Source: Melanocharis versteri (taxonomy: Eukaryota; Chordata; Aves; Passeriformes; Melanocharitidae). From it: 64,000 nt of DNA. The stretch lies in NCBI GenBank assembly GCA_013397845.1, contig VZTG01007184.1:62001-126000 (forward strand), given 5' to 3'. Under the pieces are notes generated by a model. The model searched no databases and was not told the origin of the DNA. It saw nothing but the letters and a program-made list of their open reading frames with translations. Shown here in pieces: positions 38,101 to 50,334 of this stretch (its first letter is position 1; every line of letters begins with the position of its first letter). The translations under genes and the position numbers were made by a program.

Positions 38101-41100
38101 AAAGCTTTGACAATAAAAAAAAAAAATATGCAGTTTTAAAAAAAAAATCTCTACAACTGACACTTCAGTGAAGGATGGTGAGTCAATCTACTGCTTTCTG
38201 AAAGGTTTAAGGTAATAGTTTTATTGTTCAGGCAAATGGGCAGGTTCAACCACTCCACATATTTGGGAAGAGATCAAATGTAGATGAAAGCTCCCACTTC
38301 AACTCTTATCGGCGTTTAATGAGACAATTTTACAGAGCTGCTGTACCTTCTCTTATCAGCAGCCTCCTAAATCTTCTGGATTGTTAATGGCTTCTGTGAA
38401 GCAAATCAGATCAGCATCTGGTGTCTTGTAAAAACCAGTGCAGCAACATATGCTGATGCCTGAACCAAATCTGATTTTGAGGCCTGAATGACACAGAAAT
38501 TTCCTATTCGAACAGCTGCAAACATTTTCTTTCCCTTTTTATCTTTACTCCCCTCGCCAGTTTAGTTGGAACACACGGATTCAGAAAACTGAGCTCTCTG
38601 ATCCATGGCTCTCGCGTTTTGCCTTAAGGAGCAGCCTGGACGAGGCTGAGGATGTCCTGGGATGCAGGCCTGGAGCTGCAGGGCGTTGCCTGCCCAGCTC
38701 TTCTCGTTCAAAGACGTAAGAGACCATGATGGATGTGCCCTCAGCAGAGCCAGGAGTGTCTGGAGATCCACCCCAGCATTCCTCTCCAGCCATCTGACGA
38801 CCTGGCTCAGAGGAAGGTGAGAGGCCAGCGTGCATCCTCATGCTCTGTGTGGGCCTGCAGTCGAAAACCATGGTGTCCAGGGTGTTTTTCCCCCCAGAAA
38901 GCAGCTGTGTGTGCATCTCCTGAGCACTGCAGGTGTGAAGATGAGCTGGTGAGCTGCTGCCTGTGGTGCTGCAATGCACTGGGAGGATCGTGTGTTGAGC
39001 CTTTTGCAGCCCTGCTGAAGAGAAGCAGCCTCTGGCTGAGGCACAGCAGTGAGGGATGTATCGCTGTGGCCATCCTGGGAACACAGCAGGGATCAGAAAA
39101 ACCTCCCTTAATCAATGGGGAAATAAATAGTCTTAGGATTTACAATACAAGCTGGAGGGGAAAGGACAGGAGGCCTCTTCTCACCTATGGTAACAACTCA
39201 GCTGGGTTTTGTTTGGAACGGACTGTGGGGAGTAAGTGGAGCTGAGCAACTTCCCACAGCTGGATGGGGATGGACTGGATGAAGCAATTTGCAGCAGTAG
39301 CAGCCCAGGGACAGGAGAGGAGGTAGAAAATGAAGAAGGTTTGCAAACAAAATAGTAATAAAAGGAAAACTCAGCTTTAGGGAAGCCGAAACCGTTTGTC
39401 AAATCGGCAAGCAGTCTGCTCTGAAAGAAAGGAGGAAGTTTTTTCAGAACAACTAGAGAGAATTCCAGAGATCCTGGCAATTGTGAATCAGCCCCAAACT
39501 ACTGCGTTTTGGATGGAGAGTGTTTTGCAGGCATAACTAGATTGTCCCACCAGATTCTGGGCTGTGGGGATGTGTGAGAATATGGATGTGCAGAGCTGAC
39601 TATGCACATGGAGTAGAGACTTAGGTGCACCGAGGACTGTGCATGTAATTCAGTGTCTGAATAATTATCCTGAGGGAGAATTAACCTCCAGAAGTGTGCT
39701 ACAGAGCTATTTACTCTGCAGCTGCAAAAGCTACATGACTAAATGGCAGCCCATGAGCAGAACTGTCTGCTTCCTCTGACAGCATTAATTGCAGTTCACA
39801 TCATCCAGCACCCCTGTGAAATAGCAGGTTCATGACTTTGCCTCAGAGGTCATCGGAGGAGCACTTTAGGCAATCTAAAAATCAGGTGCACTGGTATCAT
39901 TCTCCTGGTTTTCAGCTGACATTTCTGGAAAGAGAGCCATTTTCCTGCATTACAAATAGAAGAACTAATCAATTAGAGTAAATTGAGGTTAGAATGGGCA
40001 TTTCAGTCATTCAGTTATGGATGAATGTCACAGCATATTGAGATTATCTGCTTGTCAGTCTCATGAGGATGAATGTGCTATGTCATCTCCCCTTTGTGAA
40101 TCCTTGACATGTGTGATGGCCATATCCTCTCATGCTTTCATCCATTCTTTTCCAGGCAAAGCACCCCTTAAAATCCACAAGTACATCACTGTCTACCCAG
40201 CAAGTCAGAGAGAGAGTATTTGTCTGCAAAGTCAGCTTGATTCAGGGTTCATCAGACAACACACAGGTGTCCAAGGTAAAACAATACTCCTAAAATACCT
40301 TATGCTTTATTTAATAAACGGTATTATACCTTAAAAATGCTATGACGAACACATGGGAAGAGTTGAGGCCATCATCTCCTTCCTTTTTAACTCAAACCAG
40401 GGAATAATCTTTGACTGAAGAAGCAGCTTGGGCACTTCCTGATGTTTTTCATGTTCCTCATCTCTTTTATTTTCACTCTATCAAAGCAATCTGCTATTGA
40501 TTTCTACAGTGCAATGTCTTCTTCAAAGACTGTACATATTTGTTAATCTAAACTAGGAAACAACCTATGGATGAGGCAATTTTTCTTTTGATACACTATT
40601 CACAGAGAAGGCAAATACCTGATAGGGCACTAAGGACATGAAGGATTAGGCTCAGAGACCAACCACACCCTCTTCTAACTCTGTGTGCCTGTACCTCCAC
40701 TCCACCTTTTGCATGTAAAAGCTTTATTTACATGAAATGCAATGCAAACGTTTAGGTGCACAAAATCAATGGGAAAACCATTTTCTAATATTAGTTGTCA
40801 TAGACACTCAATGTATTTTCTTTGTTACTAATATGCTTGCTAAGTTTGCAAGAAAACAAGCTTTAAGTGTTTAGCCTTCAGTTTGTCCATTATATATTAA
40901 TTTAATTACTTTGAGTCTATTATACAATTTAAGTACACAATCATGTATTATTTTTCCAAGACCCCAGTTCCTTTCTGTACTGTATGGAGGGTGGAGAGCA
41001 GATTCTTGATAACGAATAAGTTTCTGTATATCAGAGATCAGTTTCATTGGCTGCAGAATGAGGACACCATGCAATTTAGGTTTTTTCTCCGCCTGAGAAA

Positions 41101-44100
41101 ATTAATACTTTTGATGCTACAGCAGTGAATATGTTTAGTGAAAGAAAGGTCTTTACTTTGCACCCAAGAATTCCTTTTTGTTATGGACTACAGTTGGTTA
41201 TAAATTTGTCACCAAAAGCAGTCTTTACCTGTAAACTGACTTTTGATTAGCCATATTCTGTATGAAATACTCCTGCATATAACCAAGTTCATATAATGAG
41301 AGAAAATGATGCAGTAAAACAGTCTTTCAGCAATGCTGTGCTTCCTGTGAGAGAATGAGCTCTCAGCTCTCACTGCAGTCACGACCAAGACATTCACAGG
41401 TATGAACACATTGCTTTTTAGTTTTGCTCTATTCCACTTCATCTAATGAGCTTCCAAATGAAACACTTCAATATTCAGATCCCATGTTTCTTTAAAAAAA
41501 ACCAAAATGAAACACAGCACCCCCAAAAAGAGAGTATAATTGCAAAACTCATCCAAATATCCTGTTACGTGCACATTTCTTGTTTAGTATTACTATTATT
41601 ACGAAGGCCTTTGGTGACTTAATAACGTAGCAACTTTGCTGACCTGATTAACATTGGGATCTCTGCCTTCAAGCTGTACTGGATAAATTGTGTTAATAGA
41701 TGCTTTACTCTGGGCATTTTTTTAAACTCAGGACCAAAGAATTATAATTCCCAGCATTACTGGAATAGCGAAATGTCTTTCAGTTTATCCCTTCAAAGCG
41801 GAAAACAAGACATTTTCAGAAGTCTTAGCAAGTCAGATAAAACCCCCAACAAAGATTCTACTGAGTACCTTCTTTGGCTTAAATAAATAATTTCTTTCCC
41901 AAAATGCTGTGATTTCTCTTTAGAAGATATTAAAGGCTAAATTTAATTTCCAGAAAAGGGATGAACGCAAAAATATTAGTATTTTCCCACTAAGTTTTTG
42001 AGGGAAGGGACTGTGATTTCTTTCACATTTGTATGCAGCAAAGAACAGTTCTGAGCCCTTTATAGCATAAACAAAATAATGGTGACAATGCATAATGATT
42101 AGAAAGGGAGAAAGAATCATTCTAGATTGTATACAATGAGACACATGAAATGCCCAAAGCAAACACAAAAAAGAATTTGCATTAAAAAAATTATTTATAA
42201 AAAATTATCCATAAAAAAATTATTCCTGATGAACATAAGAAAACATTCCGCTGTTCTATACAGGAAAGGCAATAATAAATAATAAATAGTAGAAAAGATG
42301 CTGTTCTCCTCATTGACTGTGAAATTCCTTTCCACGCCTGTTTGTTTCTTCACTGTGCCGGGAGGCTCCAAGAGGTAAAATCGAATTTGAACTGATGATA
42401 CATGTACTTGGGGCCTGATATTTCCTATTTTATGTGTGCTCATTTAATACTTAATGGATGGAATTCTGCTTTCAGTGACATAGAAAACTGCACATGAATT
42501 TTATTGATTTCTTTGAAACCACTTTGACCTTGTTGCAACTAGAGGCTGGCCTAATGTCCTTCTAATGAGACGGAAATGTGAGGAGATGATAAGAACGTAA
42601 GACTTTTCTTTTAATTGGGCTGCTTTGTGGCGTGTTTCAGTTTTGGTATCTGTGTATCCCAGATGGAATATATTCGTAAGCTAAACACTAAAAAGACTCC
42701 CTTATTAAAAAATAGCAAATTATTAAAGCAGATTGGGGGTTGTTTCGGGTTTTGTTGTTATTTGTTCCTCTTGACATAGGCAGCACTGTATCTCTGATTT
42801 TTCTGCACGAAAACCATTGTGTTCCTTCAGGCTGTATAACCACTCTGAGGCTCATTTCCTCCCAGTGGAGTATTCCAGGACGAGGGAAAGGTACCATTTT
42901 TGTTGTGCAATTAATGCCGAGGATGTAAATTAAAACCTGCCCAGCAGATAAATGTCTGTTGTGACAAGGCCTCCCCAACCCAAAAAGTGGAGGTCATGCT
43001 CAGAACCACCCTCTGACGTTCATTTTTCAAAGGATGATTTAAATAACCCTATGTATATCAAAAGGATCTGGATTCTTAGCAAAAGGAATTCAGAGCAGGC
43101 AATGGTAATTTATTTTGAGCAATTAGTCACTGGCCCGTCAATGCCAGCAGAGTTCAGCAGGAGTTTCATGGGTACAAAAATGGGCTTCATCCCATTTAAG
43201 CACAAAGGATTGCTAACGGTAGTAAGAACTACAGATCCACTCTAATACTTTAATTTCAAGTGTGCCCAGATTTTCTAAACCTAGACTTAATCTCTGCTCC
43301 ACTGCCTCAGATTTACAGTGAGATAAATCTTAGTTGGCACAACCTGGCAGAGACCACCTCTTTTCATCTCACTGTCATTTGCTACTTCACAGTACCATGA
43401 AGACCCAGCCCCTATGCTCTAAAAGGGATGAAACTTTATGCAGTAAGGTCTGCAGGATGGTTTACCACTTCCAAGGTCTCCCAGCCACATATTTAACCAG
43501 AGTACGTCACAAACTGGGGGCTGATTCAAACCCAGCTATTCCCAAAGTTGTCCCATACCACTCCAGATTTCTAAACTTTGTGCTGCAGTTGAGATATAAA
43601 TCTCTGTATGCATTCCCCGGCATTCATTTTCCGTGGAAGTCATTGAGACTGGAAAATAGGAGGGATCAGACTTTCTCACAGGATTTCACATTCTCCTTGG
43701 TTCCTGCCAACTCCAAACTGACATGGGAGCAGTCTCTCCCGAGGAACTCCGCTGCCTCTGGTTCTGGCTGACATCAAGAAGTGTTGAGGTATGTGTAAAA
43801 AGTTAACATTTCCCCCCTCTGAATCTCAAATAGCGCACAAAGTTCAAATGCAGTCACAACCAGACGTCAGTTGTAAGTTCTCCGTGTCCTTGCTGCAGAT
43901 ATTTCATTTCTAAAAGCAGCCTGTTAATGTCAAACATTTCCATTCTAGCATTCAGAGATTATGAGTTTATTGCAGCAGCTGTAATCTTCCTGTATTTCAG
44001 GGGAAATATATTAGGAGACATTTTAAATGCATTTTCCTCTATTAACATAAATCTTGGCATCGTGTGTAATAAAGTCAAACAACAGGGCATAAATTACACC

Positions 44101-45899
44101 AAAAGTCCTGAAACAATAAAGAAATCCTAAAGGAAAAATAAAATTAAATTAAGGTTTCAGGTTTAAAATTCTGTGTGGGAATGCAATTCCTCACACCAGG
44201 TCGTCCTTCTGTCACCAGCACACAAAAGCTGAGGTGCTACTAACGGGACACAAAATCCCTGCAGCTCCACAGCGTGTGGAAAACATGAGTCTCCACTGCC
44301 TGGCTGCTCCGTGGTGGCTTCTGTGGGACAAGTTCCCTGGAGGCATTGGAAATAGGCTGGAATCTCCATTCCGAGTCTTTTCCCTTAAGGATAGCTATAG
44401 TCTAGGCTGCTCAGGGCAAATCCAACTTAAACAGCGTGCGTTCAAGCGCCCTCAACATTGTTCAAGCTCTGCAAGGATGACAGTGCAGCACGAGAAAACA
44501 GAGATGGTAATTGATTCTTTCATTAATTCAACTAAATATTTTGGGCGATCCCTTCAATTAAAGTCCCCGGATTTACACTCCATATTTAGTTATATTGTTT
44601 TCATGCCCTAATAGCAATTCAGGCTTGTTAGGGACTTATTTATGGAAACCTCCTTTCATTGCTGTGAGACTACAAATGATCTGTTGTATGCTTGATTGTT
44701 TCAGATGTTCTAGTTTACATGACCTTTCTTCTAGCTGCACAGCTAAACTCAAACATAGGCTGAGAAAATGATACGAACATTATTTCAAATAGAAAAAAAA
44801 TTTCTACGCAGCCTTAAACCCAGTCTTCCCCTTTTTTGCCACCACTTTGTTCACCCACTCCTCTGATGTGATTTGATGCCTATTTCTGTCTAGGAGCCTA
44901 TCTAATGTTTTATTTATTGACTACACAGTTTCCAAATGAAAGTAAGAAAGCAGGGAATTCAGAAGAAAGACATTACTTTAGGAAACACTGTGTATGTGCT
45001 GAGGTCAGTGTAGTAAAGCTCTTGATATGGCAGCAAATCCAGTAACGTTTTTTCTGCCAAGGAACAAGTCTTTGTGTGCATGTCAAAGCACTCACTCTCC
45101 CACTCTCTCAAAACTTTCTTGCACTCTTAGCTGAAAACTAAAATGAAGGTAGAGTTTCTGGGGTTGTGCACACTATGTGCCTGAAAACGTTTTATTTTTG
45201 GCTCTCATTATCTCTTTCTTTTGGCTCGTTCAAGTGTATTTTTAGTGTTTTCTTCCACGCATAACGTTTGACAAGGAGCCAAGTTAGAATAAGGTGTGCA
45301 GCCTGTAGGGACTGAAGCTGTAGGTAACCATGCTGGCTTCTGCAACAAGCTCCAGGAGGAGGTGAGGCAGGTGGGACATTGGACTTCTCTCACAGATGTT
45401 AAACAAGAATTCTGCTAGAAGGCCAAACATGAGCAAGGTTTCCTGCAGCAGCCCTTTACACCATTCAGGCATAAAAAAAGGGGAGGCATGCAGGGGCTTT
45501 TCTGTGGGCCAGGGAGCTGCATCTTCCCGTGTGCTGTAAAACCCAAAGAAGCTGAGTTCTGGACTCAGAACTTTTGTTCCCATGGCCCAAGCTGCACCAT
45601 CACCCGTGCTAGAAGCAGGGGGTGGGCAGTGATGACGCCCCTGCCTCTTTCCTGAGCATCCTGTGACGGCGAGAGGCTCTGAAGCCACAGCTCATCGTGC
45701 AGGCTGAGTCAACAGCCTCATCACACTTCTGCACTCGCCCTTGCACCGCTTCAGCTGTGAGCTGCCTTCTGCACTGAACAGCTGCCATCGCCCTCGGAAT
45801 CACTCAGTACCAGAAGGGAGGCACTTTGCCCAGAGTGGTAAAGAAATGGTGACAGCATTGTGTAGAGCTCTTCCTCTCCTGTACAGGCTTTACCAACAA
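35168..45899 (-). other. RERG: Noncoding stretch, probable RERG intron, middle part
   Basis: No exon or RNA gene was recognised here. Contents include a 15-bp motif repeated 28 bp apart (35287-35301 and 35315-35329), TA-rich sequence (about 37940-37965), A runs (38115-38150), a GC-richer patch with overlapping open frames on both strands (38580-39245), and a run of three AAAAAATTAT-like units (42184-42224). The frame of up to 170 codons at 38733-39245 matches no family I know and overlaps a similar-length frame on the other strand, which suggests composition rather than coding. Confidence 0.65.
42184..42224 (+). repeat. A/T-rich short tandem motif
   Basis: Three imperfect copies of an AAAAAATTAT-type unit, spaced about 16-17 bases apart. 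It is low complexity and carries no coding signal. Confidence 0.7.
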
Positions 45900-46625
45900 A
45901 TCATTGCAAATAAGGACCCTGAGGTCACCCAATCTGCCCTGCGACAGTTCAGCTACAGCTGTTCTTGACAGATGTTTATCTTGTGGGTGTGAGCCTCCTG
46001 GGATTCTTCCACCTTCCCACAGCAATCTGTTCCAGGGGTCTGGCATCCTTGCTGTTGGATGTTTGGCCTTAAGGCCTCACTGACTCCTCCCTACTGCAAT
46101 TTTAAGACCTTTGCTTTTGTTGTAAGCACAACTGCATTTTTAACGTTGGAGAATGCTACTTTTTGTTTTCTCAGTCTTAAGGAGCTCCAGGTAGAGAGGA
46201 GTGATTACTACATATGATACTTGGTTTTAAACACCCTGGTAATAATATTTTCTCTATTTGCCACAGGCTGATTTGACTCATGGTCACAGCTTCTGATTCA
46301 TTATAACCCTCCAGTCCTTGCTGGACAAAGTGATTGTCAGCCAGACAACCCCCAGGCTGTGTTCATGTCATTAATATCTTCTGCCTCAATGCCACAATTT
46401 CCTCTTGTCCGTGTTGTATCACAACCTTTTTTTTTAAGTAGAAATTGTCTTCTTCTTGAAAGATTAGTCATCTTTTACCACTTCTCCAAATCACCAGGAT
46501 CATTCTGAATTCCTATTACGTTCCCTGAACATTTCTTGTCCATCCCAGCATAAAAACATAAGTATATTTTCTAACCCATTACGAAAATTATCAGTTATTA
46601 AACTGCCCTGTGTCTGTCAGAGCTC
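45900..46625 (-). mobile_element. Old, strongly diverged CR1 LINE fragment (3' UTR and end of reverse transcriptase region)
   Basis: Read on the plus strand this is the reverse complement of a CR1. It starts at about 45900 with 'aggaccctgaggtcaccca' and continues through 'cagatgtttatcttg', 'cttcccacagcaatctgttcc' and 'tccctactgcaattttaag' (to about 46130). It then picks up again with 'ttgactcatggtcacagctt' (about 46274) and 'ccaggatcattctgaattcc' (about 46495) to about 46625. These landmarks occur in the order known for the 3' end of ancient amniote CR1 copies. The stretch between 46140 and 46260 is hard to align, and frameshifts and substitutions are everywhere, so the copy is dead. It is in the same orientation as RERG and opposite to the younger copy at 34.7 kb. 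Confidence 0.85.
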
Positions 46626-49439
46626 AGGGGCTAACAAAGGGTGTTTGCATATTGACCCGTTGTCTCTCTGCCCCTGTCTCTCTCCTCTGTTCAGTTCTTC
46701 TCCTGAATCATTTTCCACGTAGATCCTCTTTGAGACTTTCCTGTGCATGCAGTTTTCTCATAAATAGTTCCTGACTGAACTGGGAAGACTGGCTCTTTAT
46801 TATTTACTCACTCAAGGCTGAGTGTTTCAATTCTTGAAAAACAGACCTTGATCTCACTGCAAAGCACCAAAATACTAAAACTCGCTTCAGAATAAATAGC
46901 TAAATTGTTGCAAATTTCTTTGGTACTTCAGGTTAAAATCAAACGGTGATTTGAGGTTTAAAGTTTAGATACCTTCTGCTTTTTCATTCTTCTGAGCATC
47001 TTGGTGCATGACGCGCTCAGTCGCGTCCAGCACCTGGTGTAAATATATCTTATTTTTATTTGTCTGCTTCTTCTGACCACAAAAACAAGCCTGGCCAACA
47101 GAAAGGAACTCACCATCCCTAGCAGAGGCTGAGTCAAGATGACTACAATAAGCAAACCTAACAAAGTTAATGCAAATAAGATTTGCAGAGTCTATGACAC
47201 CGAGTACCTCAGTGAGTGATTCAAGCTGAGACAAAACTTTCTTGGAATGTGCACTGGGCTGAACCAGAATGGGTCATCCTTGGAATCCTCTTGAGCCTGA
47301 AAAGTTCATTTCTAACTTCTGTCATTTTTTCTATTCTAGCGAATGCTTTTTCTTTGAAACTTGGAGTCACACTATGGTCTCTGTTTTTATTACTAGGCAA
47401 GAAATTTATGACTCTTGGATATAAAGATGAGATGAAAATGTAACCAAACACATTACAAAGACTCAAAAATATAAATATGAAATACAAGCAATGCTTTCTA
47501 TTTTTTTTTTAAAGTTAGAAGCCCAGTTCCATCAGCTTCAGAAAAAATCCCTTCATCTGAGGTGAAATATAGGTCGTGATTTTTGAGTCCTTGGGTTTGG
47601 CAGCATGATTTTTGGCCTGTAGCTCAAAATGGAGCTGGCCATCTGCACTTTGGGAATCCATTACCGTTGTCAGAATCACACAGGGTATTATAGCAACTGC
47701 CCAAAGCAAAACAAAACCAAATCAAAATACTTCAAGATACTGTAGTCATTGTATCCATCTGTCCAGCTATTTATAAACTAGTTTGCTGAGGTACTCCACA
47801 CATTCTGGAGGCAATAACTTTGCCATTCCTGTTTATTTTCGCAGGTGTCCTTGAACCACGTTTAAAAAAAGCAAAACAGCAGAGGGTTGAGAAGGGGAGA
47901 ACTTGTTTGCTGCACTGGGTGAAACAGTAGGTCCTTTTACATCAACTGCAGTGAAGCATTTCTGGGGTTGGTTCAACTCATTTGACACTTTGGGGAATAC
48001 TAATTGAGCATTCAGTAGTCCAACACTGTGGGAGTGGGGTAAGCCAATCCAAGAAAACCATCAGCTGTGGGGAAGCCAATTTCCTCTCTCAAACTTGTTG
48101 TTCCTGTATGTCAAAGGCGATCCCAAGAGATTCTACTTGTTGCTGACACATTCCAGAAATCGTTTAATTTTCCCACCTCTTTATTTTTATTATTTTTTAA
48201 GTTGGCAGAAGCAGGCAAGAGAGTTAAGTATCCCCAGCGCAAAAGAGAAAGCTTACGAAAGAAATGTTGAGGAGAAAGGCAAGAGAGCCAACAAAGGGCA
48301 AAAATGCCAGACCTGCTTGTTTCCACTTGGGATTATGTGCTGTCCATGTATATATCTGTGAACAAATAACTAGCGCATCTGAAAAAAGATTATTTACTTG
48401 GCTGCTCTCCCTGCTGATTTGAAATAGAGCAGCTCTGTTGAACTCATTAGAATTCTGTCTTTGGTAGACTGTGGCCGCTGAGCTCACCACAAAACTGAGA
48501 CAGAAGGTCCTTGGGACACGAAGCTATGAGATAAATGTTGCTAACCTGCTGAAGGTGGGGATGTGCCAGATGTAGCCTTGCTCTTGAGCTGTTTGAGAAG
48601 CCATCAGAACTACATTAGAAGTAAGATCTTTTCTATTTCTCCTCCAAACCAGAGTTATCTGGCCGTCCCTGAGAGGAACAGTGAAGTCCCTTGGCAGTCA
48701 TGAGCACTTTTCACAAAGCAGGTGTCACACCCGTGAACGTGCAGAAAAAACAACCGGCATCTCCTAGATGCATCTGTTTTCCTTTCATACAGTTAAAAAG
48801 GAAAACACACAATTATCATATTTGCATAATTCCTTTACAAAAACTAGTCCCTCAGCAGTTCCAAAGACATTGCTTCATCTCCTTCTCATTTCCTGCAGGG
48901 ATATTGCTGTCATCTGGAAAATTCAAGTCCACCTGACAACAAATCTTCTGGTTGAAATTAATAGCAACACAGCAACAGCTTTCAAACACTCTTTGCACTG
49001 CTTAGTCAGGAAACCAGGATTAAAGATGTACTGTGTTTCCCTACTTCACTAAACGCCTGTATTTTAATGTTTTAAAGCTTCTAAAGTCGTGTGCCAATGG
49101 TGCCCTATCTGTCACTGGCAACAGAATTCATTTTCCCAGTGGTAGAATTCAGCTACAGGAGAACTTACTGTGGTTTTCCTCGTGTTGTGGCAGATCCGCA
49201 GTAGGTCATAATTTCTCACCTACTAGGTATTTTCCCTGAAATTTCAACACATGCAACTCTTCCTCACTTCTTTATGAAGTTTAGCAGGCCTGTCAACACT
49301 GTTACCCCAGGATCTCACATTAATTAATCTATCCTCACAGCACTCCTTTGTTAGATGCCAGATTTTTCAGAGAGCTCAGACTCAAATTTTTGAGTCCTCA
49401 ACACCTAAATTGGAGCCAGATTTCCAAAAAAAAAAAAAA
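46626..49439 (-). other. RERG: Noncoding stretch, probable RERG intron, left of the gap
   Basis: Apart from the candidate exon at 47515-47696, no coding sequence was recognised. It has a T run at 47501-47510 and a 14-base poly-A at 49426-49439 immediately before the N gap. Confidence 0.6.
47515..47696 (-). CDS. Candidate terminal exon, unproven
   Basis: Seen on the minus strand: a T-rich tract ending in ctttgggcag, then 182 bases open in one frame (59 codons and TAA), then an AATAAA hexamer about 125 bases after the stop (plus-strand 47386-47391). The predicted peptide starts AIIPCVILTTVMDSQSADGQ and ends GFFLKLMELGF. The acceptor phase (2 bases, then codons) is the same as that of the RERG 57-bp exon, so in principle it could be an alternative last exon joined to the P-loop exon. 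I recognise no domain and no homologue. A one-in-three phase match and a 60-codon open frame are both possible by chance in 64 kb. It is more likely noncoding than coding. Confidence 0.2.
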
Positions 49440-50238
49440 NNNNNNNNNNNNNNNNNNNNNNNNNNNNNNNNNNNNNNNNNNNNNNNNNNNNNNNNNNNNN
49501 NNNNNNNNNNNNNNNNNNNNNNNNNNNNNNNNNNNNNNNNNNNNNNNNNNNNNNNNNNNNNNNNNNNNNNNNNNNNNNNNNNNNNNNNNNNNNNNNNNNN
49601 NNNNNNNNNNNNNNNNNNNNNNNNNNNNNNNNNNNNNNNNNNNNNNNNNNNNNNNNNNNNNNNNNNNNNNNNNNNNNNNNNNNNNNNNNNNNNNNNNNNN
49701 NNNNNNNNNNNNNNNNNNNNNNNNNNNNNNNNNNNNNNNNNNNNNNNNNNNNNNNNNNNNNNNNNNNNNNNNNNNNNNNNNNNNNNNNNNNNNNNNNNNN
49801 NNNNNNNNNNNNNNNNNNNNNNNNNNNNNNNNNNNNNNNNNNNNNNNNNNNNNNNNNNNNNNNNNNNNNNNNNNNNNNNNNNNNNNNNNNNNNNNNNNNN
49901 NNNNNNNNNNNNNNNNNNNNNNNNNNNNNNNNNNNNNNNNNNNNNNNNNNNNNNNNNNNNNNNNNNNNNNNNNNNNNNNNNNNNNNNNNNNNNNNNNNNN
50001 NNNNNNNNNNNNNNNNNNNNNNNNNNNNNNNNNNNNNNNNNNNNNNNNNNNNNNNNNNNNNNNNNNNNNNNNNNNNNNNNNNNNNNNNNNNNNNNNNNNN
50101 NNNNNNNNNNNNNNNNNNNNNNNNNNNNNNNNNNNNNNNNNNNNNNNNNNNNNNNNNNNNNNNNNNNNNNNNNNNNNNNNNNNNNNNNNNNNNNNNNNNN
50201 NNNNNNNNNNNNNNNNNNNNNNNNNNNNNNNNNNNNNN
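49440..50238. other. Assembly gap (799 N)
   Basis: A continuous run of N. It is flanked on the left by 14 A (49426-49439) and on the right, 64 bases away, by a 32-base T-rich tract (50303-50334). Homopolymers are a common cause of assembly breaks. Any protein frame drawn through this interval is an artefact of translating N. Confidence 1.
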
Positions 50239-50302
50239 TCTTCTCTCTATCTGTGCTTACCTCTAAGAACTAAAGCAATCCTAAAAAGGAAGAAGGTGCT
50301 GG

Positions 50303-50334
50303 TTTTTTTTTTTCTTTTTTTCTTTTTTTTTTTT
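50303..50334 (+). repeat. T-rich tract
   Basis: Thirty-two bases containing only T apart from two C. It lies just right of the assembly gap and is prone to length error. Confidence 0.9.

Noticed and set aside
38581..39245. Longest gap-free open frames in the window (170 codons plus, 167 codons minus, overlapping).
   Set aside because: They overlap on opposite strands in a GC-richer patch where stops are rare. No recognisable domain, no supporting splice or start context, and no family match known to me.
39806..39855. 'cacccctgtgaaatagcaggttcatga', MIR 3'-end-like.
   Set aside because: Too short and followed by unrelated sequence.
43287..43335. MIR-like stretch 'cttaatctctgctccactgcctcagatttacagtgagataa'.
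   Set aside because: Similarity covers less than 50 bases and the flanks do not continue the element in order; below the level I would annotate.
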